This document shows, piece after piece, positions 37,097-46,522 of a DNA stretch of 64,000 nt. This stretch comes from Mucilaginibacter xinganensis (GTDB lineage Bacteria > Bacteroidota > Bacteroidia > Sphingobacteriales > Sphingobacteriaceae), in contig NZ_CP022743.1 in the NCBI RefSeq assembly GCF_002257585.1, forward strand, positions 3,968,001 to 4,032,000, in the 5' to 3' direction. The number at the start of each line of letters is the position of its first letter. Position 1 is the stretch's first letter. The notes under the pieces are model-generated. The model was not told the origin of the DNA and searched no databases. It worked only from the letters and a program-made list of their open reading frames with translations. The position numbers and the translations under genes are program-made.

Positions 37097-38917
37097 ATGA
37101 GGGCTATAATAAAACTAAGGCAATTTATTGGGTTTGATAACCCGCGTTTAACACTGGAGAATAAGCTATTTAATTTTATATGCCTTTTCCTGGCATTCAG
37201 CATGACAGTTGGCCTTGCGAATAATTTCCTGCTTGGCTTTCCATTGTATTTAATGCTCATTGAGTTGTTTATTTGTGCCATGTGTGCACTTGCTTTTTAC
37301 CGCAGCAAGTATGTTGGTTATACAGAAAATATGGCACTTGGCTATGTTACCGCCGGCATATTGCTTTTGATACCGGGATGGTTTTTTAACGGCGGGATAG
37401 AAGGCTCAACTACCATGGTAGGTGTTTTTATGATTGTTTTAATAATGATGCTGCTCAAACGCAAGTATCATTTTTACTATATCGGTTTTTTAATGATGGT
37501 TTTTTATGGCTGCTACCTCTTGGAAAGACAGTTTCCGCAATGGGTAACACAGCCTCAAAATACAGCGCAAAAAGAGGCCGACCTGATCTCATCAGCTATA
37601 CTAAACATTTTAATGGCAGGTTTGCTGGTAAGCTTTTTAAAAAGGAGCCATGAAAAGGACAAAAACGCGTTGATAAAAAAAAGCAACGAACTGCAATCAT
37701 CACAGGTTGCCTTATCAACAGCTAAAAACAGGGCCGAAGATGCAACAGTAGCCAAATCGAACTTTTTGGCAAATATGAGCCACGAGATCCGCACCCCGCT
37801 GAACGGCATCATAGGCACGGCACAATTGCTCTCATTATCTGACTTGAGCGCTGACCAGCGCGAGCTGCTGCAAACCCTGCAATCGAGCAGTAATTTGCTC
37901 ATCAACATCATTAGTGATATTCTTGACCTTTCAAAAATTGAAGCTGATAAGCTTACCCTGCAGCCAAAGCCGGTAAACATAAAAAATTGTATAAAAACAG
38001 CACTCGAAATCAGTAAACCAGGCTTATCTGCCCCGGGTAAAAACATCACTTTAAATTGCAACATTGACAAAAACCTGGCCGGCTATTTAAAAATGGACGA
38101 AAGCCGGGTACAGCAAATATTGGTTAACCTTATTGGCAATGCTATAAAATTTACGGACGAAGGTTCGGTATCGCTTAACGTAACGGCAGTTAACCTCACC
38201 CCTGATTTGCAGGAAGTTACCTTTAGTGTAAAGGACACCGGGATCGGGATCAGTGAAGAAGCTTTGTCACAATTATTTAAGCCATTTACCCAGGTAAATA
38301 CTACTGCGCTGCGCAAATACGGCGGCACCGGGCTGGGTTTATCCATCTGTAAAAAACTGGTTGAAATGATGAACGGCCGGATTTGGGCCGAAAGCAGGGA
38401 AAACGCAGGCTCGGTTTTTAGTTTTTCACTTCCTTTGCAAATAGTTTCGGTTGATATGCCGGTTGTTGAACATACCCATAAACAGGCTGCATACCAATAC
38501 CGCCCGCTAAATATTTTGCTTGCCGAAGACAATAAGATGAACCAGCTGATTGCCGGCAAAACGTTTAAAAAGATAGGGCATGATATTGACATTGCCGACA
38601 ATGGGCGCATAGCTATTGAAATGGCCGGGCAAAAAAAGTACGACCTTATTTTTATGGATATCCAGATGCCGGAGATGGATGGCCTGCAGGCGGCAGCTTA
38701 CCTTATTAATAAATACGGTGAAGACTGCCCGCCTATTATTGCAATGACGGCCAATGTGCTTAGCGAAGACGAAGACAGCTGTAAGAAAGCTGGCATGAAT
38801 GATTTTGTAAGCAAACCCTTTACTATTGAACGGCTGGAAGATGTTATTTATAAATGGGTATTTGAAAACAGCCAAAAAAACCAGGCAATTGAGGGCCAGG
38901 AATTAGCACCGATTTAA
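37097..38917 (+). CDS. Membrane hybrid histidine kinase with C-terminal receiver
   Basis: 606 residues from the ATG at 37097 (the TTG three bases earlier is less likely). Five or six membrane segments (about 20-180), coiled coil, HisKA (NMSHEIRTPLNG), HATPase (NLIGNAIKFTDEG; DTGIGIS; GGTGLGLSI) and a receiver with phosphoacceptor Asp in LIFMDIQMPEMDG. No separate response regulator follows. The receiver may pass phosphate to a histidine phosphotransfer protein elsewhere. It follows the VOC gene. Confidence 0.93.
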   Translation: MRAIIKLRQFIGFDNPRLTLENKLFNFICLFLAFSMTVGLANNFLLGFPLYLMLIELFICAMCALAFYRSKYVGYTENMALGYVTAGILLLIPGWFFNGGIEGSTTMVGVFMIVLIMMLLKRKYHFYYIGFLMMVFYGCYLLERQFPQWVTQPQNTAQKEADLISSAILNILMAGLLVSFLKRSHEKDKNALIKKSNELQSSQVALSTAKNRAEDATVAKSNFLANMSHEIRTPLNGIIGTAQLLSLSDLSADQRELLQTLQSSSNLLINIISDILDLSKIEADKLTLQPKPVNIKNCIKTALEISKPGLSAPGKNITLNCNIDKNLAGYLKMDESRVQQILVNLIGNAIKFTDEGSVSLNVTAVNLTPDLQEVTFSVKDTGIGISEEALSQLFKPFTQVNTTALRKYGGTGLGLSICKKLVEMMNGRIWAESRENAGSVFSFSLPLQIVSVDMPVVEHTHKQAAYQYRPLNILLAEDNKMNQLIAGKTFKKIGHDIDIADNGRIAIEMAGQKKYDLIFMDIQMPEMDGLQAAAYLINKYGEDCPPIIAMTANVLSEDEDSCKKAGMNDFVSKPFTIERLEDVIYKWVFENSQKNQAIEGQELAPI

Positions 38918-38985
38918 GCTACACCTGTATTTGCGCTCAAGTTGACCAACATTCCCCGATTAGTACCACAAAACTTATAAATAAT

Positions 38986-39000
38986 ACCATTAGTAATGGT
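38986..39000. promoter_or_regulatory. Perfect 15-base palindrome upstream of the AraC gene (candidate operator)
   Basis: ACCATTA and TAATGGT face each other around a single G. It lies 12 bases upstream of a TAGTTTTG box (39012-39019) that itself is 5 bases before the annotated ATG. It could be an autoregulatory site for the AraC protein, but no repeat elsewhere in the window supports that. Confidence 0.4.
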
Positions 39001-39023
39001 GATATTGTATTTAGTTTTGTATC

Positions 39024-39908
39024 ATGTTACAAGGCACACCGGTTTATGATATTTGCACCTTGTCTGATTTCAGGCAGGATGACATCATGGTTAGCCGTTT
39101 TGCACCCTATTTGGAACATCATAAAAACCTGTATGCCGCCCACCGGCACACTTTTTACCATGTGGTATTTTTTACCGGTGGCGCAGGAACACATAACATA
39201 GATTTTGAAGATTTTGAGGTAAAGCCCGGCCAAATTTATTTTATGGTGCCGGGGCAGGTACATTCATGGAGCTTTGAAGGCTTTACCGATGGCTATATCA
39301 TTAATTTTTCCGATACGTTTTTCCAGTCGTTGTTGCTGGATACGGCCTACCTGGAGCGGTTTGCCTTTTTTAGCGGCGATGTAAGCGAAGCGGTAATTAA
39401 CCTGCCTGCAGGCGCTGGTGAAAAAATAGGAAACCTGTTTGAAGAGATCATTAAGGAATGGGAAAGCTCGCCAAAACAAACCACCGATTTGATGCGGGTG
39501 CTGATGCTGCAGGTATTTATATTGGTAAACCGGTTTAAAGGTGCAAACCCCAAGGGCCCTGCATCATACAACCAAACCTTGCTTAAAAACTTTAGGAAAC
39601 TTATTGAGCAGCAATACAAAAAATTAAGACTGCCAAAGGATTATGCTGCCCTGCTTTACATCACCCCAAATCATTTAAATGCGGTTTGTAAAGATCTGTT
39701 GGGCAAGCAGGCCGGCGAACTGATCAGGAACAGGGCTTTACTGGAAGCCAAACGACTGCTGACCAATCCCGAACTAACCATTACCGAAATTGCTATGGAG
39801 CTTAACTTTGGCGATAACTCCTACTTCACCAAGTTTTTTAAAAAAACCGAAGGTATAACGCCCGAAGAATTCAGAAAAAATATTTTAACGCACAACCATC
39901 ATGACTAA
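39024..39908 (+). CDS. AraC-family transcriptional regulator with cupin sensor
   Basis: 294 residues: an N-terminal cupin (HRHTFYHVVFFTGGAGTHNIDFEDFEVKPG) and a C-terminal AraC domain (about 195-290; NHLNAVCKDLLGKQAGELIRNRALLEAKRLL, then GDNSYFTKFFKKTEGITPEEFRK). These bind a sugar or small ligand and activate nearby genes. It overlaps DUF983 by 8 bases and precedes the GH127 gene, whose regulator it may be (inference). A consensus -7 box only 5 bases upstream of the ATG leaves the start slightly uncertain; M22 is an alternative. Confidence 0.88.
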   Translation: MLQGTPVYDICTLSDFRQDDIMVSRFAPYLEHHKNLYAAHRHTFYHVVFFTGGAGTHNIDFEDFEVKPGQIYFMVPGQVHSWSFEGFTDGYIINFSDTFFQSLLLDTAYLERFAFFSGDVSEAVINLPAGAGEKIGNLFEEIIKEWESSPKQTTDLMRVLMLQVFILVNRFKGANPKGPASYNQTLLKNFRKLIEQQYKKLRLPKDYAALLYITPNHLNAVCKDLLGKQAGELIRNRALLEAKRLLTNPELTITEIAMELNFGDNSYFTKFFKKTEGITPEEFRKNILTHNHHD

Positions 39909-40308
39909 CCAGCAAAAAAGCCTGCCTGCATGGCCGGCTATAGTACACGGAAAATGCCCGCGCTGCCGCCGGGGCGATATGTTTGCCACACCTATGTACG
40001 GCTTTAAAGCCCAGGTAATGAACAAAACATGCCCGCATTGCGGCTTACTTTTTGAGCGCGAGCCGGGGTACTTTTATGTGGCCATGCTGGTAAGCTACGC
40101 TATGTTTGTAGCCGAAATGGTAACCATGGCCGTGGCCATACATGTGTTAACCGGCAGCAGCAACCCCTGGCTGTATGTAAGCATTATTTTATCTGTAGGC
40201 GTTTTGCTGTCGCCTTTTAATTTCAGGTATTCAAGGATCATGCTGCTGCACTGGCTTACACCCGGGCTGCATTATCAACCGGAAACAAGCGCAGATAGAG
40301 TTGAATAA
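39901..40308 (+). CDS. DUF983 membrane protein with zinc ribbon
   Basis: 135 residues. Four Cys in two pairs (C19-x2-C22 and C44-x2-C47) make a zinc ribbon, followed by two membrane segments (about 60-80 and 90-110). Family function is unknown. Its start overlaps the AraC stop region by 8 bases. Confidence 0.85.
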   Translation: MTNQQKSLPAWPAIVHGKCPRCRRGDMFATPMYGFKAQVMNKTCPHCGLLFEREPGYFYVAMLVSYAMFVAEMVTMAVAIHVLTGSSNPWLYVSIILSVGVLLSPFNFRYSRIMLLHWLTPGLHYQPETSADRVE

Positions 40309-40343
40309 AAGCTTGTAAAACAGCACTATAATACAGACATACC

Positions 40344-40384
40344 GGAGGCAGAAAAACAAATAATGATTGATTGTTACTGCCTCC
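40344..40384 (+). terminator. Hairpin after DUF983
   Basis: GGAGGCAG at 40344-40351 pairs with 40377-40384 across a 25-base loop, 36 bases after the stop. No T run follows, so termination strength is uncertain. Confidence 0.45.
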
Positions 40385-40489
40385 CCTAACACCATATCTT
40401 CTAAACCGTCATTTTAATATCAGGTTATTACCACTTTCATTGCAATTTCATAATAGGTGCCTACCTTGCCCCCGATTAAACTATTAATA

Positions 40490-40819
40490 ATGAACAGAGC
40501 TCCCCTAATGAACCTGATCAATTATAATAACATCCTTTATATTGGTGATGAAGCGCAGGCTTGCATCCGCATTATTGAGGCATTCAACAACAAACTTGCG
40601 GATATAGAGCGCGCCTATGCCGCCTGGTTTACCAACCGCAGCGCCGACGGTTTACTTACCCGGCACGATAAGCTGCAGCACCATATCCACTACCATTTTG
40701 AAGGCGGAATAGCGGCATTTAAGTTTAAGAATGAAGATACCCTGCCTGCTATAATCCGTAACGAGTGTTTTGTTGCCTGTAAATCTTTAGCCGCCGAGCA
40801 GCTTTTTGTTTTATCGTAA
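40490..40819 (+). CDS. Small protein of unknown function
   Basis: About 109 residues from the ATG at 40490. ATG at 40508 and GTG at 40457 are alternatives. It is soluble with several His (HHIHYHFEGG), an amphipathic helical start and no recognised family. Lying between DUF983 and GH127 on the same strand, it is probably a real gene because codon use and length fit its neighbours. Confidence 0.5.
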   Translation: MNRAPLMNLINYNNILYIGDEAQACIRIIEAFNNKLADIERAYAAWFTNRSADGLLTRHDKLQHHIHYHFEGGIAAFKFKNEDTLPAIIRNECFVACKSLAAEQLFVLS

Positions 40820-40972
40820 TTAACCTGCCCATAAAGGTTGCAATAAAATCTTACCCCATCCGCACCGATATAGCGCCAACCATCGGTAAAATACCGCTAC
40901 AATTAGCCAAATTATAGTTAGTAAAGCTTAAGCAGCTTTCTTAATTTTAGCTTACAATAATAAAATGCTGCT

Positions 40973-43384
40973 ATGCCCGGTAAAATCAATTTTGTGCGCT
41001 CTTGTTTTTTTATCTTTTTAGGTTCGACAGGCTTCATTGCCCCTGCATCGGCACAACAAAGGGATTACCCTATTCAGCCTGTGCCCTTTACCCAGGTGCA
41101 TGTTAACGATGGTTTTTGGCAACCTAAAATGGAAGTTAATGCCAATGTTACCATTCCCTACGTGTTGGCGCAATGCAAGGCCAATGGCAGGGTTGATAAC
41201 TTTTTGCGCGCAGCTAAAATGGAGCCCGGCGATAAGCTGAGCGAGTTCCCTTTTGATGATACCGATATTTATAAAGTAATTGAAGGCGCATCGTACGCCA
41301 TGCAGGTTAAAAGCAACCCAAAGCTTGACCGCTATATTGATACCCTGATTGGCATTATGGCCAAAGCGCAGGAACCCGACGGCTACCTGTACACCTTCCG
41401 CACGGTGAACGCTAAAAAACCGCATGAGTGGATTGGCGAAAAACGCTGGCAGAACGAAGAGGTACTGAGCCATGAGCTATACAACGCCGGGCACCTGTAC
41501 GAAGCCGCTGTTGCCCATTACCAGGCTACCGGCAAACGCACGCTGCTGAACATCGCCATAAAAAATGCCGACCTGCTTACCCGCACCTTTGGCTATGGTA
41601 AAATAGAAGAATATCCCGGTCACCAGATTGTGGAAACGGGCCTTACCAAGCTGTACCGCGTTACCGGCAATAAAAAATACCTGGACCTGGCTAAGTTCTT
41701 TTTAGACGTTCGCGGCCCTAAGGGCGAATCGTACAACCAGGCTGACAAAAAAGTGGTTGACCAGCACGAGGCCGAGGGCCATGCCGTACGTGCAGCCTAT
41801 ATGTACACCGGGATGGCCGACGTAGCCGCCCTAACCGGCAACCAGCAATACCTGCATGCCATTGACGATATTTGGGACGATGCGGTTGACAAGAAGCTTT
41901 ACATTACCGGCGGCATAGGCTCAACCAATAACGGCGAGGCTTTTGGCGATGCTTACCAGCTGCCCAACATGTCGGCCTATGCGGAGACCTGCGCGGCTAT
42001 TGCCAATGTTTACTGGAACAGCCGCATGTTTTTGCTGCATGGCGACGCCAAGTATATTGATATTTTAGAACGTACCTTATATAACGGCCTGCTGTCGGGC
42101 GTATCGCTCACCGGCAACCGCTTTTTTTATCCAAACGTACTGGCTTCAATGGGGCAGCACCAGCGCAGCGCCTGGTTTAGCTGTGCCTGCTGCATCAGTA
42201 ACATGACCCGCTTTTTACCATCAGTACCGGGTTACGTTTATGCGCACGATAAAAACGACCTTTACGTAAACCTGTTTATGAGCAACAGCAGCGATATTAT
42301 GCTTACTGCCGGCAAAGTGAACACTATACAAAGCACCGATTACCCCTGGAAAGGCAAGGTTGACCTAACCCTTAACCCCGCCAAAAGCAGCAACTTTACC
42401 CTTAGGGTGCGCATTCCGGGCTGGGCGCTGGCTAAACCTGTTCCGGGTGGGCTGTACACCTTTATGGATCAGCACCCCGACCCCGTGGTCATCAGTATAA
42501 ACGGTAAAGTGTTTAACTACACCACCGAAAAAGGGTACGCCGTTATTAACCGTAAATGGAAAAAAGGCGACGTAGTTACCATGAACCTGCCTATGGAAAC
42601 CGAAAAGGTAGTAGCCAACAACCTGGTTAAGGCCGATGTTAACCGCTTTGCCTTTCAGCGCGGCCCCATTGTTTATTGCCTGGAAGGCCCTGACAACCGC
42701 GACAGTACTGTACAAAACATCACCGTAAATAAAATGGCCGTAAGCAATGCCGTTTACAAACCCGAAATGCTGAACGGCATTGAAGTAATTACCGCCGAAG
42801 GTAAAAGCACCAAGCGCCAGCTTAACAGCAGCACACTTTTAGAAACCGACCAAAAGGTAACCGCCATACCCTACTACGCCTGGGCTAACCGCGGACCGAG
42901 CGAGATGACCGTTTGGATCCCTTACGAAGCATCGGCCTCTATGCCCAAACCTGCGCCCACTATTGCCAGCACCAGCAAGGTATCGGGCTCTATAACCAAC
43001 AAGCGGATGCTGAAGGCGCTAAACGATCAGTACGATCCGCAGGACTCAAAAGATGCCAATATGCCTTACCTGCACTGGTGGCCAAAGCAAAATACCGCCG
43101 AGTTTGTGCAGTATGATTTTGATAAGCCGCATACCGTATCCGAATCAAAGGTTTACTGGTTTGACGACGGTCCCTGGGGCGGGTGCCGCATCCCGGTATC
43201 ATACAAAGTCTATTACAAAAAAGGCGACCAATGGGTGCCCGTAAAAACCACTTCGCCGTATGTGATCAGTAAAGACGCCTACAACGTTTTAAACTTTGAG
43301 ACTGTTGAAACCACCGCCCTTAAAATGGAGGTACAGCTACCCGTTGATAACTCAGCAGGCATCCATGAGTGGAGTGTGAAGTAG
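40973..43384 (+). CDS. Secreted GH127 beta-L-arabinofuranosidase (DUF1680 type)
   Basis: 803 residues with a signal peptide (SCFFIFLGSTGFIAPASA). An (alpha/alpha)6 barrel carries E338 and C340 (in AETCAAI) and C406-C407 (in SCACCISN). These correspond to the zinc-bound Cys cluster of GH127 (E338, C340, C417, C418 in the Bifidobacterium enzyme), where one Cys is the nucleophile. Two beta domains follow. The enzyme releases L-arabinofuranose from plant glycans or glycoproteins. The AraC gene upstream is its likely regulator. Confidence 0.93.
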   Translation: MPGKINFVRSCFFIFLGSTGFIAPASAQQRDYPIQPVPFTQVHVNDGFWQPKMEVNANVTIPYVLAQCKANGRVDNFLRAAKMEPGDKLSEFPFDDTDIYKVIEGASYAMQVKSNPKLDRYIDTLIGIMAKAQEPDGYLYTFRTVNAKKPHEWIGEKRWQNEEVLSHELYNAGHLYEAAVAHYQATGKRTLLNIAIKNADLLTRTFGYGKIEEYPGHQIVETGLTKLYRVTGNKKYLDLAKFFLDVRGPKGESYNQADKKVVDQHEAEGHAVRAAYMYTGMADVAALTGNQQYLHAIDDIWDDAVDKKLYITGGIGSTNNGEAFGDAYQLPNMSAYAETCAAIANVYWNSRMFLLHGDAKYIDILERTLYNGLLSGVSLTGNRFFYPNVLASMGQHQRSAWFSCACCISNMTRFLPSVPGYVYAHDKNDLYVNLFMSNSSDIMLTAGKVNTIQSTDYPWKGKVDLTLNPAKSSNFTLRVRIPGWALAKPVPGGLYTFMDQHPDPVVISINGKVFNYTTEKGYAVINRKWKKGDVVTMNLPMETEKVVANNLVKADVNRFAFQRGPIVYCLEGPDNRDSTVQNITVNKMAVSNAVYKPEMLNGIEVITAEGKSTKRQLNSSTLLETDQKVTAIPYYAWANRGPSEMTVWIPYEASASMPKPAPTIASTSKVSGSITNKRMLKALNDQYDPQDSKDANMPYLHWWPKQNTAEFVQYDFDKPHTVSESKVYWFDDGPWGGCRIPVSYKVYYKKGDQWVPVKTTSPYVISKDAYNVLNFETVETTALKMEVQLPVDNSAGIHEWSVK

Positions 43385-43486
43385 AGGTTGGTTGATTGGG
43401 GATTAGTTAATTGGAGGTTAGTTGATTAGTTGATTAGAGGTTAGAGATCAGTTGGGGCTGGAGATTAGTTGATTAGTTAGCCGGTT
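43385..43486. repeat. 7-base-period TTAG repeat array
   Basis: Degenerate units of the ATTAGTT/ATTAGAG kind follow one another with a 7/14-base period directly after the GH127 stop. Other copies occur at 44150-44200, 49901-49966 and 50003-50145. Confidence 0.7.
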
Positions 43487-43636
43487 AAACTACACCGCCA
43501 AGTCATTACTGTAAGGGTTGGATTGCTCTTGCAGCGCGTTACCGCGGGAAAAAGCTACCCTAAAAGGGAGGTAAATAGTGGATGCAAAAGATATAATATT
43601 GTCTGTGCATTAACACTTAAATCACCTGCCTGCGTT

Positions 43637-44149
43637 ATGAAGACTAAAGTTATCACCCTCCTGTTGCTGTTATTCGCGGTTGCTGCTGTTGCTCAAAGAA
43701 GACCCGGCAAGAAACCTGCCCCTATTGTATCTGGCGCTACCTTTCATGTTGTGGTAGAATATAAGGGCCGCAAAGAGTTTTTCTCCACCCAATATGAAAA
43801 CCACGACGGGATGCTGTACCCGGTTGACAAAAATGGAAAGCTCACTATTTTTTATGCCGCAGGTAACGAGAAAAATGACGACCGACTTTCAGTAAGCGGG
43901 GTGATCACCGCTGCCGAAAAGAAAGTTTTTCCGTTTGATGATAATTCTGCCCACTTGTCTCTCATGATCTCAAACTACCCGGAAGTGCCTGCTTTTGAGC
44001 TAAAGGGCGGTAATATAACCATAACGGCTATGCCACTTAAGGGCGGCCTGGTGCGGGGCACCTTCACCGGCTCGGGCTTCACTGTTGACAATGCCGGCCA
44101 AAAGTTTGATTACTCCCTCAGCGGCGAGTTTAGCTTGACGAGGATGTAG
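43637..44149 (+). CDS. Small secreted beta-rich protein of unknown function
   Basis: 170 residues from the ATG at 43637 with signal peptide (VITLLLLLFAVAAVAQ). Earlier in-frame starts lie in or near the TTAG array and give a long non-signal leader. The rest is strand-rich (GKKPAPIVSGATFHVVVEYKG, ALSL-like alternation) without a recognised family. It lies at the left edge of the repeat-rich island. Confidence 0.55.
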   Translation: MKTKVITLLLLLFAVAAVAQRRPGKKPAPIVSGATFHVVVEYKGRKEFFSTQYENHDGMLYPVDKNGKLTIFYAAGNEKNDDRLSVSGVITAAEKKVFPFDDNSAHLSLMISNYPEVPAFELKGGNITITAMPLKGGLVRGTFTGSGFTVDNAGQKFDYSLSGEFSLTRM

Positions 44150-44200
44150 GTTAGTTAATTAGCGATTAGTTGATTAGAGATTGGTTAATTTGAGATTAGG
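44150..44200. repeat. Short 7-base-period TTAG repeat array
   Basis: The same kind of degenerate unit as at 43385-43486, beginning right after the stop of the secreted-protein gene. Confidence 0.6.
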
Positions 44201-44315
44201 CTTGTTTGGTGGCTTACTTATTTCTGCGCGCGTTATTGCTGGGAATGGGTTGGTGAGGTTGCTCTTACGCAAGTTGTGGTGCAGCCGTTGGTGGTGAAAT
44301 TATTATTTTACGTGT

Positions 44316-44368
44316 ACTGTATCGCCAATCCCACCGATACAACAATACAGGCGATACACGCGATACAG
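44316..44368. repeat. CGATACAG inverted array, copy A
   Basis: ACTGTATCG at 44316-44324 faces four direct CGATACAG-like units (44335-44368) with 9-base spacing. It ends 7 bases before the stop of the DUF6371 gene, so it marks the downstream border of that operon. Related copies are at 46603-46663, 48831-48886 and 49038-49092. Confidence 0.7.
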
Positions 44369-44375
44369 CAGATCG

Positions 44376-45320
44376 TTATAAATAATCGGCGAGATCCCAG
44401 CCTTCGGTTTTTTGTTGCGGGGTGGCTATGTTTTCCAGCAGGCGCATCACCTTAAACGTTACTGATGGCAAGCCTGCCGACAGCTGCGCTGCCTTGTTCA
44501 CCCACAAATCATACGCATTAACATCGGGCATTAAAATAACAGTGCGCCCCTCAAGGCACTTACACTTGCCCGCATTAAGGCCCTGCAAGCTGCCCGCCGC
44601 CAGCCACAACAGTTCGGGATAATGAACGGATGCTATAATCGCCGTCTTTTCGCTTTCACATATTGCCACCGCTTTTGCAGGCTGGTATTGTAATAAATGC
44701 TCACCAAACAGACATTGTTTAAGATTGAAGTCCGAATGACGCTGCCCCGCTTCCTTATTTTTACTGCCAACTAAGGAGTGCGCCCAGGCAATATGGTTAA
44801 ACGGCTGCTTTACCCGCTTGCCGGTTTCGGGGTTGTAGAGCATTATTTTGCCCGTTCGTACCCTGTTTGCTTTGTCAACCTGCCAGAAGATACACGCACC
44901 GGGCCAGTGTTTCGAGGTACCTACCAGGTAAAGCTGTGCCTGTGCGTAAGCTACCTCCCGGCCAAACTTTGCGACAAGGTATCGCACAAAATTATTCTGC
45001 TCATAATGCTTCACCGTTTGCCCGATCACACGTTTGGGCAGGTACGATGGTTCAAAATCCCGGTACGTGAGGGGTCGGTAGTCCATAGTCGATGGTCTAT
45101 CGTCTATGGACTTTCCATGTTTGCTAAAATATTCCGAAGGCTTATAATGATAACCGCAGTTTACCTCGCGGCTGCACCGGCCCACATCATCGGCAATGGG
45201 TTCGTCTGTAGCGATATCAATATACCGGCTGAATACTTTGTGCCGGAGACATTGCGGACAGGTGTACCGGCTCCACATGCCTTTGTAAGGTTGCAAGGTA
45301 TAACGGGGTGGTGGTGTCAT
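44376..45320 (-). CDS. DUF6371 zinc-finger/TOPRIM-like primase protein
   Basis: 314 residues. Two zinc knuckles near the N-terminus (CPQCLRHKVF; a later C...CGYHY) precede a primase-like region (PAKAVAICESEKTAIIA; VILMPDVNAYD), which is the TOPRIM-type glutamate and Asp pair. Such proteins pair with RepA-like ATPases in Bacteroidota elements and act as primases or primase-helicase partners. Residues about 70-83 (SIDDRPSTMDYRP) are encoded by a heptamer repeat (45077-45112) that keeps the frame. The RepA-like gene is upstream, so the two form one operon. Confidence 0.72.
   Translation of the reverse strand: MTPPPRYTLQPYKGMWSRYTCPQCLRHKVFSRYIDIATDEPIADDVGRCSREVNCGYHYKPSEYFSKHGKSIDDRPSTMDYRPLTYRDFEPSYLPKRVIGQTVKHYEQNNFVRYLVAKFGREVAYAQAQLYLVGTSKHWPGACIFWQVDKANRVRTGKIMLYNPETGKRVKQPFNHIAWAHSLVGSKNKEAGQRHSDFNLKQCLFGEHLLQYQPAKAVAICESEKTAIIASVHYPELLWLAAGSLQGLNAGKCKCLEGRTVILMPDVNAYDLWVNKAAQLSAGLPSVTFKVMRLLENIATPQQKTEGWDLADYL
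45077..45112. repeat. Heptamer repeat array inside a coding sequence
   Basis: TAGTCCA/TAGTCGA/TGGTCTA-type 7-base units lie wholly within the DUF6371 gene and are translated as a short linker between its zinc-finger and primase-like regions. The same unit recurs at 45338-45457 and 52073-52115. Confidence 0.65.
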
Positions 45321-45337
45321 TGGGTTATTGGGTTAGC

Positions 45338-45457
45338 TGTCCATGGTCCATGGTCGATGGTCCATAGAAGAATTTTACAGTAAATTTGCTATCGTCTATG
45401 GCCTATCGTCTTTCTGCCATGGACTATGGTCCATCGACTATGGACTATCGACTATTG
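45338..45457. repeat. Paired, inverted heptamer repeat array between the two operon genes
   Basis: Three blocks of GTCCATG/GTCGATG-type units (45338-45367, 45387-45411, 45416-45457) with opposite orientations. The stop codon of the RepA-like gene (45452-45454) lies in the last block. Confidence 0.65.
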
Positions 45458-46522
45458 CCCCTCCTTCAGCAACCTTTCCGCTTTTGTATGCGTTATCCCC
45501 ATTTCGGCAGCAATTTCCCTGAAGCTTTTGCCCTGTAGCTTAAGTTCGGCGGCCTGGGTTCTTAAAGCTTCGCGGTCCTCCTTTTCGGGTTGGCGCAGGT
45601 GTTCCCATTCGCGGCCATAGCCCATAAATTCGTATTGCAAAAAGTTGTACGGCTTGCTGATGGTAAACAGGCAGATGTTGCCCGAGCCGTAAACCTCCTC
45701 GGTGTTGCGCTGCTTTACCTGCTTAACATAGCGGATGCTCTTGTCTTTTGCACTCTCGCCAATGGCAAATGCGCTGTCGCAAAAGTTCATCAGCATTTTG
45801 CTGCCTTGCAGGTCGTTGCGGGTAATGGGATGCGCGGCATCGCGTTTGGGGGTATGCGCCAGCGCCAGGATGCTCAGGTTATGCTTGCTTTTGAGCGATT
45901 TCAGGTGCTTCATCAGCGGCAGGGCATCTTTGGCACGTTCTGTTTCGCTGCGCAAATAGGTTAGGTTGTCGATGATGAGCACGGTTGCCCCGGTGCTTAC
46001 CACCAGGTTCTCCAGCTGATGGTTCAGAAAATCTTCGAAGTTGGCAAACGTTTTGGGCACATCGGCCATAGGGTCAAGCTCGGCACGCAGGAAATGGTTG
46101 GTGAAGCTGTAATGATAATTGTAATTGGACGAGTAACGCGCCTCGAACTGCTTGTCGGCCAGCTCAAAATCAAAGTAAAGGATGCGCTGCCGCCCGGCCT
46201 CCAGCCTGAAAGGGCCTATTTGCTCGTTCCGGCTGATGCTATCGCCTACCTGCACCGCAAGGATGGACTTGCCCAGGTTACTGTCGGCAAACAGGATACA
46301 CAGCTCGCCCTGGAACCAAAACTCGCCGAAAAGCATTTTGGGGATCGGGCGTTTACTGGCGCGCTCCATCCAGTCGGCGGCGCTGCGGAGGCGGAATAAT
46401 TGGTTGCCCTGGTCGGGCTGGTCTGCGTCAGGTTGCAGCAGGCGGGCTATCTCCTGGCGGATAACATCGGGATTGATGCCCTGTTGCCCGCCGGCTGGCG
46501 GTACGTTTTGCGGATGTGACAT
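45452..46522 (-). CDS. RepA-like AAA ATPase (replicative helicase type)
   Basis: 356 residues from the ATG at 46522. A longer frame reaches 46576 but its first 18 residues are unlike the family. Walker A is FADSNLGKS, Walker B VLIIDNLTYL, typical of the AAA_25/RepA DnaB-like group. A C-terminal helix-turn-helix (SFREIAAEMGITHTKAERLL) suggests DNA binding. With the DUF6371 gene downstream it forms a primase-helicase-like pair, of a kind found on mobile elements. Upstream lies array B, which may be its operator or origin. No integrase or plasmid maintenance gene is seen. Confidence 0.8.
   Translation of the reverse strand: MSHPQNVPPAGGQQGINPDVIRQEIARLLQPDADQPDQGNQLFRLRSAADWMERASKRPIPKMLFGEFWFQGELCILFADSNLGKSILAVQVGDSISRNEQIGPFRLEAGRQRILYFDFELADKQFEARYSSNYNYHYSFTNHFLRAELDPMADVPKTFANFEDFLNHQLENLVVSTGATVLIIDNLTYLRSETERAKDALPLMKHLKSLKSKHNLSILALAHTPKRDAAHPITRNDLQGSKMLMNFCDSAFAIGESAKDKSIRYVKQVKQRNTEEVYGSGNICLFTISKPYNFLQYEFMGYGREWEHLRQPEKEDREALRTQAAELKLQGKSFREIAAEMGITHTKAERLLKEGQ

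Noticed and set aside
46019..46399. Plus-strand frames opposite the RepA-like gene
   Set aside because: They are shadows of a gene with clear Walker motifs.
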